NCBI GenBank assembly: GCA_934358235.1
Contig: CAKRKK010000002.1
Coordinates: 1 to 35,464, forward strand
Reading direction: 5' to 3'
Length of the DNA stretch: 35,464 bases
Source of the DNA: an uncultured Lachnospira sp.
Lineage (GTDB): Bacteria > Bacillota > Clostridia > Lachnospirales > Lachnospiraceae
The notes under the pieces were generated by a model. That model saw only the letters and a program-made list of their open reading frames with translations, had not been told where the DNA came from and made no database searches. The translations under genes were made by a program, and so were the position numbers. Of this stretch, positions 7,257 through 15,972 are shown piece after piece (within the stretch, counting starts at the first letter, position 1; each line of letters opens with the position of its first letter).

Positions 7257-8399
7257 TCCTGCTGCATCAGCTCTTGCCAGAGCATCCAGTTGTACATCTG
7301 TACTAAGATAATTTCTGTAGTCACTCTCGTTACTTAAAAATGCATGTTCAACTATAATAGTTGGTATACCTGCACACGTTCCCTCATTGATAAGCCCATA
7401 ATAATCAGCTACGGAACCATCAGGATATAATTCACCTGCTGTATTATATCTCTGGAGTATTCCATCTTTATATTCGTTTCCATTCCAACTGTCATTGGCT
7501 ATAGGAATACCAATACCATTAAGCTTTGAAAGTATAGAATATGCAAGCGTTCTCTCTTTATCATAAATACTGCCAAACCTTGCATTATCCGGCTGATATC
7601 TGCTGCAGCTCATAAGCACCATGCAGCCGTGTGCATCAAGCTCATCAGTACTTTTACTATTAATATGCATTGATATAACATAATCTGCAGCTTGCTCTGC
7701 AGCATACTCAATACGTCCCGCAAGGCTTACTGAATAGTCTGAATCCCTTGTCATCACAACTCTTATATTATCATTCTGCTCAAGATAATACTTTAACTTA
7801 CGTGCTATCGCCATAGTTACATTCTTTTCTTTGATTAGTACTCCATCATAGGTTTCTTTCGTACCTTCATTGCTCCCGCCATGTCCAGGATCTATACATA
7901 TAGTGATTCTGTTGTCTTCTTCCTTTGGCGTATCTGGCTCTGGGGTGGCTTCTGTCATAGTTTTTTCTTCATCCTCAGTTTCAGCTTCGCTCTTAGCCTT
8001 TTCATTATCCCAGGTTTCAGCTTCGGTCTTAGTGCTTTCTTCATCTCCGGTTTCAGCTTCGTTCTTAGCCTTTTCTTCATCCCCGGTTTCAGCTTCGGTC
8101 TTAGCCTTTTCTTCATCCTCGGTTTCAGCTTCTATCTCAGCTTTTTCTTCATCCTCAGTAATTGCTTTAGTTTCTGACAGCTTATCATCTGTATCCTGTG
8201 CATAAGCTGAGGATTGATTACTTATTTCACTAATATTAATATCACTGCCAGCATCAGTTCCTTTACTCTGGCTTTCTCCACATCCTGACATACACATCAC
8301 CAAGGTAAAAGCTAATATAATCAGCGCAATATTTCTTAATGCGCTTAAGCTATATTTATTTCTATATTTATTTTTATACTCATTTATTAGTCTTTTCAC
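7233..8399 (-). CDS. N-acetylmuramoyl-L-alanine amidase lipoprotein (Amidase_3)
   Basis: This 388-residue protein starts at GTG (8399), which overlaps the previous gene's stop as GTGA, so translation is coupled. A signal peptide ends in a lipobox with Cys40 (CMSGC). Residues 81-150 are six copies of an acidic 12-residue repeat (consensus EAETEDEEKAKT), a likely spacer through the wall. The catalytic domain runs from 164 to 388 and has the Zn ligands H173 (DPGHGG), E191 and H245 (SMHINS) and the catalytic E351 (IIVEHAFLS). It should cleave the amide bond between MurNAc and the stem peptide. It is the last gene of the operon with the AAA+ ATPase. Confidence 0.93.
   Translation of the reverse strand: MKRLINEYKNKYRNKYSLSALRNIALIILAFTLVMCMSGCGESQSKGTDAGSDINISEISNQSSAYAQDTDDKLSETKAITEDEEKAEIEAETEDEEKAKTEAETGDEEKAKNEAETGDEESTKTEAETWDNEKAKSEAETEDEEKTMTEATPEPDTPKEEDNRITICIDPGHGGSNEGTKETYDGVLIKEKNVTMAIARKLKYYLEQNDNIRVVMTRDSDYSVSLAGRIEYAAEQAADYVISMHINSKSTDELDAHGCMVLMSCSRYQPDNARFGSIYDKERTLAYSILSKLNGIGIPIANDSWNGNEYKDGILQRYNTAGELYPDGSVADYYGLINEGTCAGIPTIIVEHAFLSNESDYRNYLSTDVQLDALARADAAGIIETILK
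7950..8159 (-). repeat. 36-bp coding repeat in the amidase linker
   Basis: About six tandem 36-bp units encode the acidic 12-residue repeat EAETEDEEKAKT and variants between the lipobox and the catalytic domain. The DNA copies differ at scattered positions. Such arrays usually change length by slippage. Confidence 0.8.
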
Positions 8400-8623
8400 T
8401 TTTTCTTTGCCACTACCTTCTTAAGATACTCGCTTTTCAGCTCACTTTCTGCCTTAAGTCTTTCATTCTCTGCTTTAAGATAAGCGTAATATTCCTTAGC
8501 CAGCTTAACGCCGCCCCTGACAGCTATATCATCGTGTCCTTCCATATCCTCGAGCCATTGCATAAGAGACTTTTCCCTGATGTCATTATATGTATTATCT
8601 TCAATATTCCTGAAACCTAACAT
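8396..8623 (-). CDS. Small coiled-coil protein between ATPase and amidase
   Basis: This is a 75-residue protein with an AGGAAG site before the ATG. The N-terminal half is acidic (QWLEDMEGHDDIAVRGGVKLAKEYYAY) and the C-terminal half is a charged coil ending KKVVAKKK. It starts 19 bp after the AAA+ gene stop and overlaps the amidase start by four bases, so the three genes form one coupled operon. No family is recognised; it may be an adaptor for the ATPase. Confidence 0.7.
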   Translation of the reverse strand: MLGFRNIEDNTYNDIREKSLMQWLEDMEGHDDIAVRGGVKLAKEYYAYLKAENERLKAESELKSEYLKKVVAKKK

Positions 8624-8642
8624 CTATTCTTCCTTTTCACAT

Positions 8643-10121
8643 TTACTCAAATAATTCTCTGACCATATCTGCATCATACGAAACACTCTTTGCATGCTCT
8701 ACCTCGATAAGATAAAGTGCATGTGCTGCCAGATGCTCTGCTGCCTGCTCAAGATCTCGTATACCTGTTGTGTCCCTGAATATATCAAGTACTACATCAA
8801 GTCCTTCATCAGTTATAGTACATTCATCCTCGTGAAGTCCTATCTTTTTAAGAACCTTTGGAAGAGAGAATCTGTTAAATATTGTCTTCTTTTCCTCTCT
8901 GGTATAATCAGGAATATCGATTATTGCGAATCTTGAAAGTAAAGGTGCACTTATCTGCTCCTTATAATTAGCCGTTGCTATTGGATATACCCCTGAGGTT
9001 GGAATAAGACATTCCATATAATTATCTGTAAATCCAAGATTATCGAGTAATGTAAGCAGTACATCTGCAGGATTGGCATTGCCATTACTTGATGTTGCCT
9101 TGTCCAGCTCATTTATAATAAATACAAGATTAGATTCACCTGCATTGCTGTATGCCTCCATAATAATACCCGGCTTTGCATTTGAATATATTCTTGATGA
9201 ACCTGTGAGCTGTTCTGCATCATTAATAGAGCTCATATCAAGAGTAGTCCAAGGCATCTTAAGAATCTTAGCAACAAGATAGGCTATCTGTGACTTTCCT
9301 GTACCCGCTGGTCCTACAAGAAGTATTCCATAGGAAGGCAGAGTATGTGTTCTATTAATCTGTATAACTGTTTCAATTATACGCTGCTTAACTGATTCCA
9401 TGCCAAAAAGCTCCTCATCCAGGATTCTTCTGGCTTCTACTGGATCTATTGATTCAAAGTAATTGCTCTTCCACTTTATGTTAAGCATAATAGAAAGTGC
9501 TCTTTGTGCGTGCCTTTTCTCTTCTGGTGTTACCTCGCTTGAACGTGCAACTGCAAGATTACGTCTTGCCCACAATCTTATATTTTCAGGAAGTGTCATA
9601 CCTGCACAGTTAAGAAAATCAGATATACTTGTTATGCTTGTAAGCTTCATGCTGTCGCCGGATTCATCAAGGTCTTCATCTACATTCTCAGCAACGATGC
9701 TGCTTTCGAGCAATCTCTCAATCATATACTGAAGAAAGCCATCCTCTGATGACAGCTTCTGGCTGTTATTGAAGGCTATCTCCTGAATTCTGTATACAGC
9801 ATATCCCTCCTGTGTATTCTCACCTGTCAGCTTAACCTTGATACGGTTCTCACCAAGCCACTTGATAAGTGCTGTAAAACGGGCATCCACCTTAAGAATA
9901 TTACTTAATATATTAGCTTCCCCTGTCTGGAATTCGAAAGCTGTCTTCTTGTAGGGATTGGCAAACATGCCAACTGTATTAAGCTCCCACTTCTGTTCTG
10001 AATTATCAAGAACTAATATAGGATGTTCCTTAGTAGCGATATTATTATCTGAATTAAATGTTGTATATGTGCATTCAAATGATGATGAGTTACTTGCATT
10101 TTTAAAATCAAATACTGGCAT
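8643..10121 (-). CDS. Lon-like AAA+ ATPase without protease domain
   Basis: The ATG at 10121 is chosen because AGGAG lies eight bases upstream; the open frame extends further but has no ribosome site. The 492-residue protein has an N-terminal region of about 220 residues of unknown fold. A Lon-like linker follows (RRILDEELFGMESVKQRI, 231-248), then Walker A GPAGTGKS (270-277), Walker B FIINELDK (334-341), sensor-1 IATANY (381-386) and arginine finger region LLSRF (394-398). The C-terminal lid includes TGIRDLEQA. The order and spacing match the Lon ATPase module, but the protein ends where the Ser-Lys protease domain would begin. It is the first gene of an operon with a cell-wall amidase. Substrate unknown. 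Confidence 0.8.
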   Translation of the reverse strand: MPVFDFKNASNSSSFECTYTTFNSDNNIATKEHPILVLDNSEQKWELNTVGMFANPYKKTAFEFQTGEANILSNILKVDARFTALIKWLGENRIKVKLTGENTQEGYAVYRIQEIAFNNSQKLSSEDGFLQYMIERLLESSIVAENVDEDLDESGDSMKLTSITSISDFLNCAGMTLPENIRLWARRNLAVARSSEVTPEEKRHAQRALSIMLNIKWKSNYFESIDPVEARRILDEELFGMESVKQRIIETVIQINRTHTLPSYGILLVGPAGTGKSQIAYLVAKILKMPWTTLDMSSINDAEQLTGSSRIYSNAKPGIIMEAYSNAGESNLVFIINELDKATSSNGNANPADVLLTLLDNLGFTDNYMECLIPTSGVYPIATANYKEQISAPLLSRFAIIDIPDYTREEKKTIFNRFSLPKVLKKIGLHEDECTITDEGLDVVLDIFRDTTGIRDLEQAAEHLAAHALYLIEVEHAKSVSYDADMVRELFE

Positions 10122-10250
10122 AATATTATCTCCTGTTTTTATTGTTCTTGTGCATATCTTTATATGCCTGCTGCTTCCCCAGCAAATGCATATATAATAC
10201 CACACTTTATGGCTGTCTGCCATATATTTCGCACTTGAAATATACGCTTG

Positions 10251-10320
10251 AATATATTATCTTAAAGCCGGCGGCGTTTAAAATATATTATCTTAAAGCA
10301 CGCGGTTCTTTAAACATAAG
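10251..10320. repeat. 31-bp tandem duplication upstream of the ATPase gene
   Basis: AATATATTATCTTAAAGC occurs at 10251-10268 and again at 10282-10299, a 31-bp period. Each copy is followed by a short GC-rich core and then TTTAA, so each can form a small imperfect dyad (TTAAAG facing CTTTAA in the second copy). It lies between galM and the divergent-facing upstream side of the ATPase gene. Confidence 0.55.
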
Positions 10321-10332
10321 TAAAAAATATAT

Positions 10333-10360
10333 CTTATAAAATAGCTCTTATAAAATATCC
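10333..10360 (-). repeat. 14-bp tandem repeat at the galM stop codon
   Basis: CTTATAAAATAGCT (10333-10346) and CTTATAAAATATCC (10347-10360) are adjacent direct copies that abut the galM stop codon at 10360-10362. Confidence 0.6.
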
Positions 10361-11439
10361 TATAATCCAGCTTTATCAAAGGTATAGCGGATTCTTTTAT
10401 TGAATCTGTCTAAAGCCCTGCATACAGGACTTACAAAGTTACTGTGATTAACTGCATCTGGATAGTATTGTGGCTCAAAGCACACTCCATCACGTTCTGA
10501 ATATATGTGTCCTTTCTTACCCTTAACTCCTCTTCTTCTGTTACTTATAAAATTACCTGTATACATCTGCATGCCTGGGTAATCTGTCTCAATCTGCATA
10601 TGTATACCTGATATATCTCCTGTCACATCAACTATTCTGTGTAGTTTTCCTGATTCCTCCGTTATCCAGTTATGGTCATAACCATTAGCATTCCGAAGCT
10701 GGTCATAATCTTCATTAATATCCTGCCCTATCGTCTTACACCTTCTAAAGTCCATAGGGGAATTTTCAACACTTCTTATCTCTCCCGTTGGAATTGCATC
10801 CCTGCCCGATGGTGTGAATCTGTCAGCATATATAACAAGCTTATGCTTGTATATACTTCCACTACCTTCACCATTAAGATTAAAGTAACTGTGATTAGTC
10901 ATATTTATAACTGTATCCTTATCCGGTATACCGTCATATTCTATCTCAAAGGAATTGTCTGACAGAAACCTATATGTAATATATATTATAAGATTTCCCG
11001 GAAAGCCCTGATCCATATCCTTACTATTAAGCACAAAGGTTACACTGCTTTCATCTGAATCTGCATATGTCCACTTTCTGCGGCAATAGGCATATGTACC
11101 GCTATGTATGGTATTATCTCCATCATTTAACTCTAACTGGTATTCATTCCCGCTAATAACCATATGACCTTTAGCTATTCTGTTAACGCATCTGCCCATA
11201 TTACAGCCCATATTATTGTCTGCATCATTTTCATATTCATATACGTTATCATAGCCAAGCACAATATCCGTCCACTGGCCATTATTATCCAACACCTCAA
11301 GACTTACAAGCGTTGTTCCATAATCTATTATTCCCAGCTTTAAGCTTTTTGTCTGTAGCTTATACATAGTTATTTCTTCGCCTGTGCTTGTCTTTCCAAA
11401 ACTTCCGATAGTCATATTCATATTAATGTTATTATCCAT
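10360..11439 (-). CDS. galM: Aldose 1-epimerase (mutarotase)
   Basis: This 359-residue enzyme interconverts the alpha and beta anomers of glucose and galactose. Visible motifs are NMTNHSYFNLNGEGSG, with the catalytic His, the substrate-binding segment AYCRRKWTY, and CFEPQYYPDAVNH, which carries the catalytic Glu near the C-terminus. Length and motif order fit the GalM family. GGAGG lies seven bases before the ATG. It lies 132 bp downstream of upp on the same strand; no other galactose gene is in the window, so it may simply be read through from the pyrimidine genes. Confidence 0.93.
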   Translation of the reverse strand: MDNNINMNMTIGSFGKTSTGEEITMYKLQTKSLKLGIIDYGTTLVSLEVLDNNGQWTDIVLGYDNVYEYENDADNNMGCNMGRCVNRIAKGHMVISGNEYQLELNDGDNTIHSGTYAYCRRKWTYADSDESSVTFVLNSKDMDQGFPGNLIIYITYRFLSDNSFEIEYDGIPDKDTVINMTNHSYFNLNGEGSGSIYKHKLVIYADRFTPSGRDAIPTGEIRSVENSPMDFRRCKTIGQDINEDYDQLRNANGYDHNWITEESGKLHRIVDVTGDISGIHMQIETDYPGMQMYTGNFISNRRRGVKGKKGHIYSERDGVCFEPQYYPDAVNHSNFVSPVCRALDRFNKRIRYTFDKAGL

Positions 11440-11500
11440 GCTTCCCCCTCCCTGCTTATTTAAAATGTCCTTTCAGCCCCTATTCTGTCTGGCACTATTT

Positions 11501-11542
11501 TATGTGGAATATCCCTGCCAGAAGGCTGGAATACTCCACATA
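11501..11542 (-). terminator. Long hairpin between upp and galM
   Basis: TATGTGGAATATCCC (11501-11515) and GGAATACTCCACATA (11528-11542) form a 15-bp stem in which the two non-Watson-Crick positions are G-U pairs in the minus-strand RNA. No T-run follows on the minus strand, so it may be an RNA-stabilising or weak termination structure rather than a classical terminator. Confidence 0.4.
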
Positions 11543-11571
11543 ACTATTTCTTACTTTACACTCTATAATAC

Positions 11572-12216
11572 TTACTTTGTTCCAAATATTCTATCTCCGG
11601 CATCTCCAAGTCCTGGACAGATATATCCATTTTCATTAAGTCTCTTATCAAGCTGTCCTACATATATCTGTACATCCGGATGAGCCTGATGAAGTCTTTC
11701 AAGTCCCTCCTCTGCTGCAAGAATACACATAAACTTAATTCTTCTGCCGCCATGCTTCTTTATCTGATTGATGGCATCAATAGCAGAACCACCTGTTGCA
11801 AGCATAGGATCTGTTACTACAATAAGTCTTTCCTCGATTGGGTTAGGAAGCTTACAGTAATATTCGTGTGGCTCAAGTGTTTCTTCATCTCTGTACATAC
11901 CGATATGTCCTACCTTTGCTGTTGGTACAAGTGCAAGTATACCTGAAACCATGCCAAGTCCGGCTCTTAAAATAGGTACCACTGCTAACTTTCTACCTGC
12001 TATCTTAGGTGTCATACACTTCTCAATAGGTGTTTCAACCTCTACATCTTCAAGCTCAAGATCTCCCATAGCTTCAAAGCCTTCAAGCATAGCTATTTCT
12101 TCAACTAACTTTCTGAACTCATTAGTGCCTGTATTCTTATCGCGAAGAAGTGAAATCTTGTGTTTAATGAGCGGATGCTCAAATACTGTGATATTTTTTT
12201 CTTCTTTAATATTCAT
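11572..12216 (-). CDS. upp: Uracil phosphoribosyltransferase
   Basis: This 214-residue cytoplasmic enzyme makes UMP from uracil and PRPP. It carries [14 protein letters not shown], the PRPP-binding loop [14 protein letters not shown] and the family C-terminal signature [11 protein letters not shown]. Length is normal. GAGG precedes the ATG. It lies 263 bp downstream of uraA on the same strand, and together they take up and trap uracil. The spacer contains a terminator-like hairpin and other dyads, so upp may have its own promoter or be partly uncoupled from uraA. Confidence 0.97.
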   Translation of the reverse strand: MNIKEEKNITVFEHPLIKHKISLLRDKNTGTNEFRKLVEEIAMLEGFEAMGDLELEDVEVETPIEKCMTPKIAGRKLAVVPILRAGLGMVSGILALVPTAKVGHIGMYRDEETLEPHEYYCKLPNPIEERLIVVTDPMLATGGSAIDAINQIKKHGGRRIKFMCILAAEEGLERLHQAHPDVQIYVGQLDKRLNENGYICPGLGDAGDRIFGTK

Positions 12217-12252
12217 AATATTCCTCGTTTCTGCGTACTCTTATTAATTCAA

Positions 12253-12359
12253 TGATACCAGTATCAAAAGATCTAAACCCACTTAAGCTCGCTCATAGGT
12301 GGGTAAAAGACCTTGTGGCCCACCTCGATATGAGCATAAAAGTGGGATAAAAATCCCAC
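12253..12359 (-). ncRNA. Structured uraA-upp intergenic segment
   Basis: On the plus strand GCTCATAGGTGGG (12291-12303) pairs with CCCACC (12319-12324) and TATGAGC (12329-12335), a 13-bp stem with a 4-base bulge. A second hairpin, GTGGGAT/ATCCCAC (12342-12359), is followed on the minus strand by TTTTA and could terminate uraA transcripts. AAGTGGG (12340-12346) can alternatively pair with CCCACTT (12278-12284). A perfect dyad TGATAC-CA-GTATCA sits at 12253-12266 near upp. No known riboswitch or PyrR-site consensus was recognised. It could be a terminator plus leader of upp. Confidence 0.4.
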
Positions 12360-12419
12360 GATATGCGAATATTGTGGCGGGTGCTATGTGCCAGCTACGC
12401 CCTGACACATATTCTGTTA

Positions 12420-12455
12420 TTTTCTCTGTTGTTTTCTCTGTTCTTTTCTCTGTTC
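12420..12455 (-). repeat. 12-bp tandem repeat downstream of uraA
   Basis: Three contiguous units, TTTTCTCTGTTG, TTTTCTCTGTTC and TTTTCTCTGTTC, lie 25-60 bp beyond the uraA stop and before the terminator-like hairpin. Confidence 0.75.
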
Positions 12456-12479
12456 TATTAATGTACAGATTACGTTCGT

Positions 12480-13883
12480 CTACTTATTATCAGTATTACT
12501 TACATATACTCCCCTGCTCTGGTCACCTTCAGGGTTTACGCCAAAGTTATAATCATTACCTGGTAATACTGCATTAAGAATAATACCCATTATTGCTGCT
12601 ATTGCAAGCGCTGTAAGTGTGATATGTGTACCTGCTACTGTAAATGTAAGGCCATCTGTAAAACCAAGTCCACATACGAATATAACACCTGCGATTATAA
12701 GATTACGCGACTTTGTAAGGTCAACCTTGTTCTCAACAACATTTCTAACACCGATAGCCGATATCATACCATAAAGCATAAATGATACACCACCAATAAT
12801 TGCTGCCGGCATAGTTGATATAACTGCTGAAAACTTAGGAATAAATGATAATATAATTGCAAGTCCTGCAGCAATTCTTATAACTCTTGGATCATATACC
12901 TTAGATAGCTCAAGCACACCTGTATTCTCTCCATAGGTTGTATTAGCCGGACCACCTATTAAACCTGCAAATGCTGTTGCAAGTCCGTCACCCATAAGTG
13001 TGCGGTGCAATCCCGGATCAGCAATAAAGTTCTCTTCTACTGTTGCTGATATAGCCGACATATCACCAACATGCTCCATCATAGTTGCTATTGCAATAGG
13101 TGCCATAACCAGTATTGATGTAATATCAAACTTACATAACTGGAATTGTGGTATACCTATCCAGCCTGAGGAAGCTATTGAGGTAAAGTCAAGTATTGCA
13201 GAACCATCTGGGTTCGTAACTCCGAATGCATTAAGTATAAGTGCGAATACGTACGCTATGACAACTCCCATAAGAATAGGTATTATCTTAAACATTCCCT
13301 TCCCCCAGATATTAAATACTATAATAACTGCAAGTGCTGTTACTGCCAGAAGCCAGTTTGTTGAAGCATTTGCTATGGCTGAGGAGGCGAGTGAAAGTCC
13401 AATGCATATAATAATAGGACCTGTTACTACTGGTGGAAGGAATCTCATAACTCTGTTTACACCTACAAGCTTAAATATAAGTGCTGCCACCAGATAAAAA
13501 ACACCTGCCACTACAATACCACCGCAGGCATATGCTGCTTTTTCATTCGCTCCCATCTGTGCATACATTCCGCTATTAAGATTGGCTACTGTATAAAAGC
13601 CTCCCAGAAATGCAAAGGACGAGCCTAGAAATGCAGGCACCTTAAGCTTAGAACACACATGGAATATGAGTGTTCCCACCCCTGCACAAAACAGAGTTAC
13701 CGAGACTGTAAGTCCCCTTGATAGTGGTTCATTACACGCAGCCTGAAAATAGCCCGATACAAGAATTGGTACAAGTATAGTTGCACCAAACATCGCAAAC
13801 ATATGCTGGATACCAAGTATAAGCATCTTAGGTATTCCAAGCCTTCGTGCATCACGAACAACTGTCTGATTGTTTTCGTTCAT
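12480..13883 (-). CDS. uraA: Uracil permease (NCS2 family)
   Basis: This 467-residue integral membrane protein imports uracil, coupled to protons in the characterised homologue. About 14 hydrophobic segments cover residues 18-445. The family signature GPANTTYGENTGVLELSKVYD lies near residue 300 and the substrate-region motif MMEHVGDMSAISATVEENF precedes it. AAAGGAG stands before the ATG. The gene is upstream of upp, giving an uptake and salvage pair. It diverges from the LCP gene across a 244-bp spacer; no clear promoter was identified on the minus strand. Confidence 0.95.
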   Translation of the reverse strand: MNENNQTVVRDARRLGIPKMLILGIQHMFAMFGATILVPILVSGYFQAACNEPLSRGLTVSVTLFCAGVGTLIFHVCSKLKVPAFLGSSFAFLGGFYTVANLNSGMYAQMGANEKAAYACGGIVVAGVFYLVAALIFKLVGVNRVMRFLPPVVTGPIIICIGLSLASSAIANASTNWLLAVTALAVIIVFNIWGKGMFKIIPILMGVVIAYVFALILNAFGVTNPDGSAILDFTSIASSGWIGIPQFQLCKFDITSILVMAPIAIATMMEHVGDMSAISATVEENFIADPGLHRTLMGDGLATAFAGLIGGPANTTYGENTGVLELSKVYDPRVIRIAAGLAIILSFIPKFSAVISTMPAAIIGGVSFMLYGMISAIGVRNVVENKVDLTKSRNLIIAGVIFVCGLGFTDGLTFTVAGTHITLTALAIAAIMGIILNAVLPGNDYNFGVNPEGDQSRGVYVSNTDNK

Positions 13884-14060
13884 TTATTTTCTCCTTTATT
13901 TGTTGTTATTAATTATAATATCATATAGAATTATAACTTTAAAGCATACATACTAAGTTTACTATTACATTTCGTAATATCTTCAGGCAATATCTAAAAT
14001 ATGATGATATTGTTGGAGCAAAAGCATATTTTGTCTCTATAATATTTTTTGTATCATTTC

Positions 14061-14089
14061 TTTATTTTATTATGTATATATGCTAAAAT
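14061..14089 (+). promoter_or_regulatory. Extended -10 promoter of the LCP gene
   Basis: TGCTAAAAT at 14081-14089 matches the extended -10 consensus with one mismatch. TTTATT at 14061-14066 sits at the 17-bp -35 position but is weak. It lies 38 bp upstream of the chosen start codon. Confidence 0.5.
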
Positions 14090-14127
14090 AGACAGGATTT
14101 TTAAAAATGTATAAATGGAGGTTTATT

Positions 14128-15825
14128 ATGTCAAAGCCATCACCTTCGGGAAAAGACTTAAAATATATATTCAGATCTAATGTCAGCCTGTCGAAAACAG
14201 AACGCAGAAAAAAACGCCGTGGCATCGGACTTGCAGCAGGCCTGATACTTGTTACAATTCAGCTTGTACTCACGATTCTGTTCCAGATTACTATATTTAA
14301 GCTGGATATGCTTCCTGTTAAGTATCTGATTATGCTAAATATAATTCTGATTCTTATTCTGCTATATGATTTCACTTCACAGTTTTCAAGAGCTCATATA
14401 CTAGGTAAACTCATATCTATATTGCTGTCAGTACTTATTCTGTTCTCATACCTGTTTACGTCTAAGTTTGATACGGTTCTGTCACGTTTCGGAATTGCTG
14501 ACACCTCTGTGGATATTGTAGATGTATGTGTGCTTGCTAGTGACAGCGCCATCACTCTTTCTGATACGGTTAACTATAAATATGCCTACAACTCGGTTGC
14601 TGCAAGTGAGAATGTTCCTTCTGCACTTACAAGCATCCAATCAGAAACCGGACACACTATGAATGTCAAACAATATTCAACCTGGAATGAACTTATAGAT
14701 GCCTTTTATGCCAATAAAGATGTTCAGGCTATTGTCATTAACCACTCAATGATAAACATGATTTCACAGGATTATGAAGGCTTTGAGAATCATATCAGAA
14801 TAATAAAAACGTACCGTTATGAAAAGGAGATTTCGATTGATACAGCTAATATCAACGTGAAAAAAGATCCCTTTATAATATATGTTTCAGGTATATCAAG
14901 CGATGACGGGGCTGATACAACACTTTCAGATAATTCCCTGAGTGATGTAAATATCCTTGCAGTTGTTAATCCAAAAACAAAGCAGGTGCTGCTTGTTACA
15001 ACACCTAGAGATTCCTATATCAAGATATCTAATAACAAAGGCGTATCCGGATATGATAAGCTTACACATGCAGGTAACTATGGCGTAGAGAAATCAATGG
15101 AAGCTCTTGAGAATTTATATGGCATAAATATTGACTATTATGTAAAAATCAACTTCTTAGGAAGCAAGTCTATCGTTGATGCTCTCGGTGGCATAACCAT
15201 TGACTCAGATGTAGAATTCACCAATGGATGGGAAGCTGCACCTGTTTCCTACCACTTTGTCAGAGGAGAGAATGAATGTGATGGTGATAAGACCATTGCA
15301 TTTGCACGAGAAAGAAAGGCCTTTGCCGCCGGAGATTTCCAGCGCGGACGCAACCAGATGGCAGTAATCAAGGGCATTATCCAGAAAGCCTCTTCACCAG
15401 CCATACTCACCAAATACTCTGCAGTTATGGATGCCGTAAGTGACTTATTCCTTACTAACATTCCTAACAAAGCGATATCTGACCTTGTTAAAATGCAGTT
15501 AAGCAACAACACTCCTTGGAATATACAATCCTATGGAATTAACGGAGATACTGATGAAAAAAGACACTTAGAGGTTGTCGGAGCATATAATGCTTCCATA
15601 GTACTTCCATATGTTGATGACATAAGCAATGCATCTGCTATGATTAATAAAGTCCTCTCTGGTGATATATTCGATGTTGACGAATATGTAATGGAGCACG
15701 AAGCATCAACTAAAACAATGGATCCATATAAGAGCAGTTCATCCAAGAGTTCTTCATCCAAGAGCTCTTCATCTGCTTCCACAACAAGCACATCTAATAC
15801 AAGCTCTGCCAAAAGCAGAAACTAA
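14128..15825 (+). CDS. LytR-CpsA-Psr (LCP) family cell-wall polymer ligase
   Basis: The ATG at 14128 has GGAGG seven bases upstream and is preferred over the in-frame ATG at 14107. The 565-residue protein has a basic cytoplasmic N-terminus, three membrane segments (about 34-57, 66-84, 92-112) and a large outside domain. The LCP core (about 270-430) shows TTPRDSYIKI, DKLTHAGNYG, VDALGGITID, FARERKAF and GDFQRGRNQ, which carry the Arg and Asp residues used for polyprenyl-phosphate and metal binding. Such enzymes attach teichoic acids or capsule to peptidoglycan. The C-terminus is a Ser/Thr/Lys-rich tail, partly encoded by 15-bp repeats. It is transcribed alone. Confidence 0.92.
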   Translation: MSKPSPSGKDLKYIFRSNVSLSKTERRKKRRGIGLAAGLILVTIQLVLTILFQITIFKLDMLPVKYLIMLNIILILILLYDFTSQFSRAHILGKLISILLSVLILFSYLFTSKFDTVLSRFGIADTSVDIVDVCVLASDSAITLSDTVNYKYAYNSVAASENVPSALTSIQSETGHTMNVKQYSTWNELIDAFYANKDVQAIVINHSMINMISQDYEGFENHIRIIKTYRYEKEISIDTANINVKKDPFIIYVSGISSDDGADTTLSDNSLSDVNILAVVNPKTKQVLLVTTPRDSYIKISNNKGVSGYDKLTHAGNYGVEKSMEALENLYGINIDYYVKINFLGSKSIVDALGGITIDSDVEFTNGWEAAPVSYHFVRGENECDGDKTIAFARERKAFAAGDFQRGRNQMAVIKGIIQKASSPAILTKYSAVMDAVSDLFLTNIPNKAISDLVKMQLSNNTPWNIQSYGINGDTDEKRHLEVVGAYNASIVLPYVDDISNASAMINKVLSGDIFDVDEYVMEHEASTKTMDPYKSSSSKSSSSKSSSSASTTSTSNTSSAKSRN

Positions 15826-15882
15826 ACAAAACTTAATAAACTTCACGACATTAATAACCTTAAACAAACTTAATAAATTCAA
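15823..15882 (+). repeat. 38-bp-period duplication starting at the LCP stop codon
   Basis: TAAACAAAACTTAATAAA begins at the stop codon (15823) and a near copy, TAAACAAACTTAATAAA, begins at 15861. The copies are 22-23 bp long and are separated by related AT-rich sequence. Confidence 0.5.
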
Positions 15883-15887
15883 GCATT

Positions 15888-15951
15888 AAAAAAGCACATA
15901 TTATGATAATAAAAGAGATGTACTCCTATTTATCATGACATGTGCTTTTTT
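15888..15951. terminator. Bidirectional terminator between LCP and PilZ genes
   Basis: AAAAAAGCACAT (15888-15899) pairs with ATGTGCTTTTTT (15940-15951), giving a T-run on either strand. An inner ATGATAA/TTATCAT pairing extends the hairpin. It serves both convergent genes. Confidence 0.85.
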
Positions 15952-15972
15952 ATATATTGCTTTTCATATATA

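Noticed and set aside
7870..8205. Plus-strand open frames rich in Ser/Phe/Leu
   Set aside because: They are antisense shadows of the acidic repeat in the amidase gene.
12253..12359. PyrR-binding attenuator or known purine/pyrimidine riboswitch
   Set aside because: No matching conserved core was recognised and the element order is wrong for attenuation.
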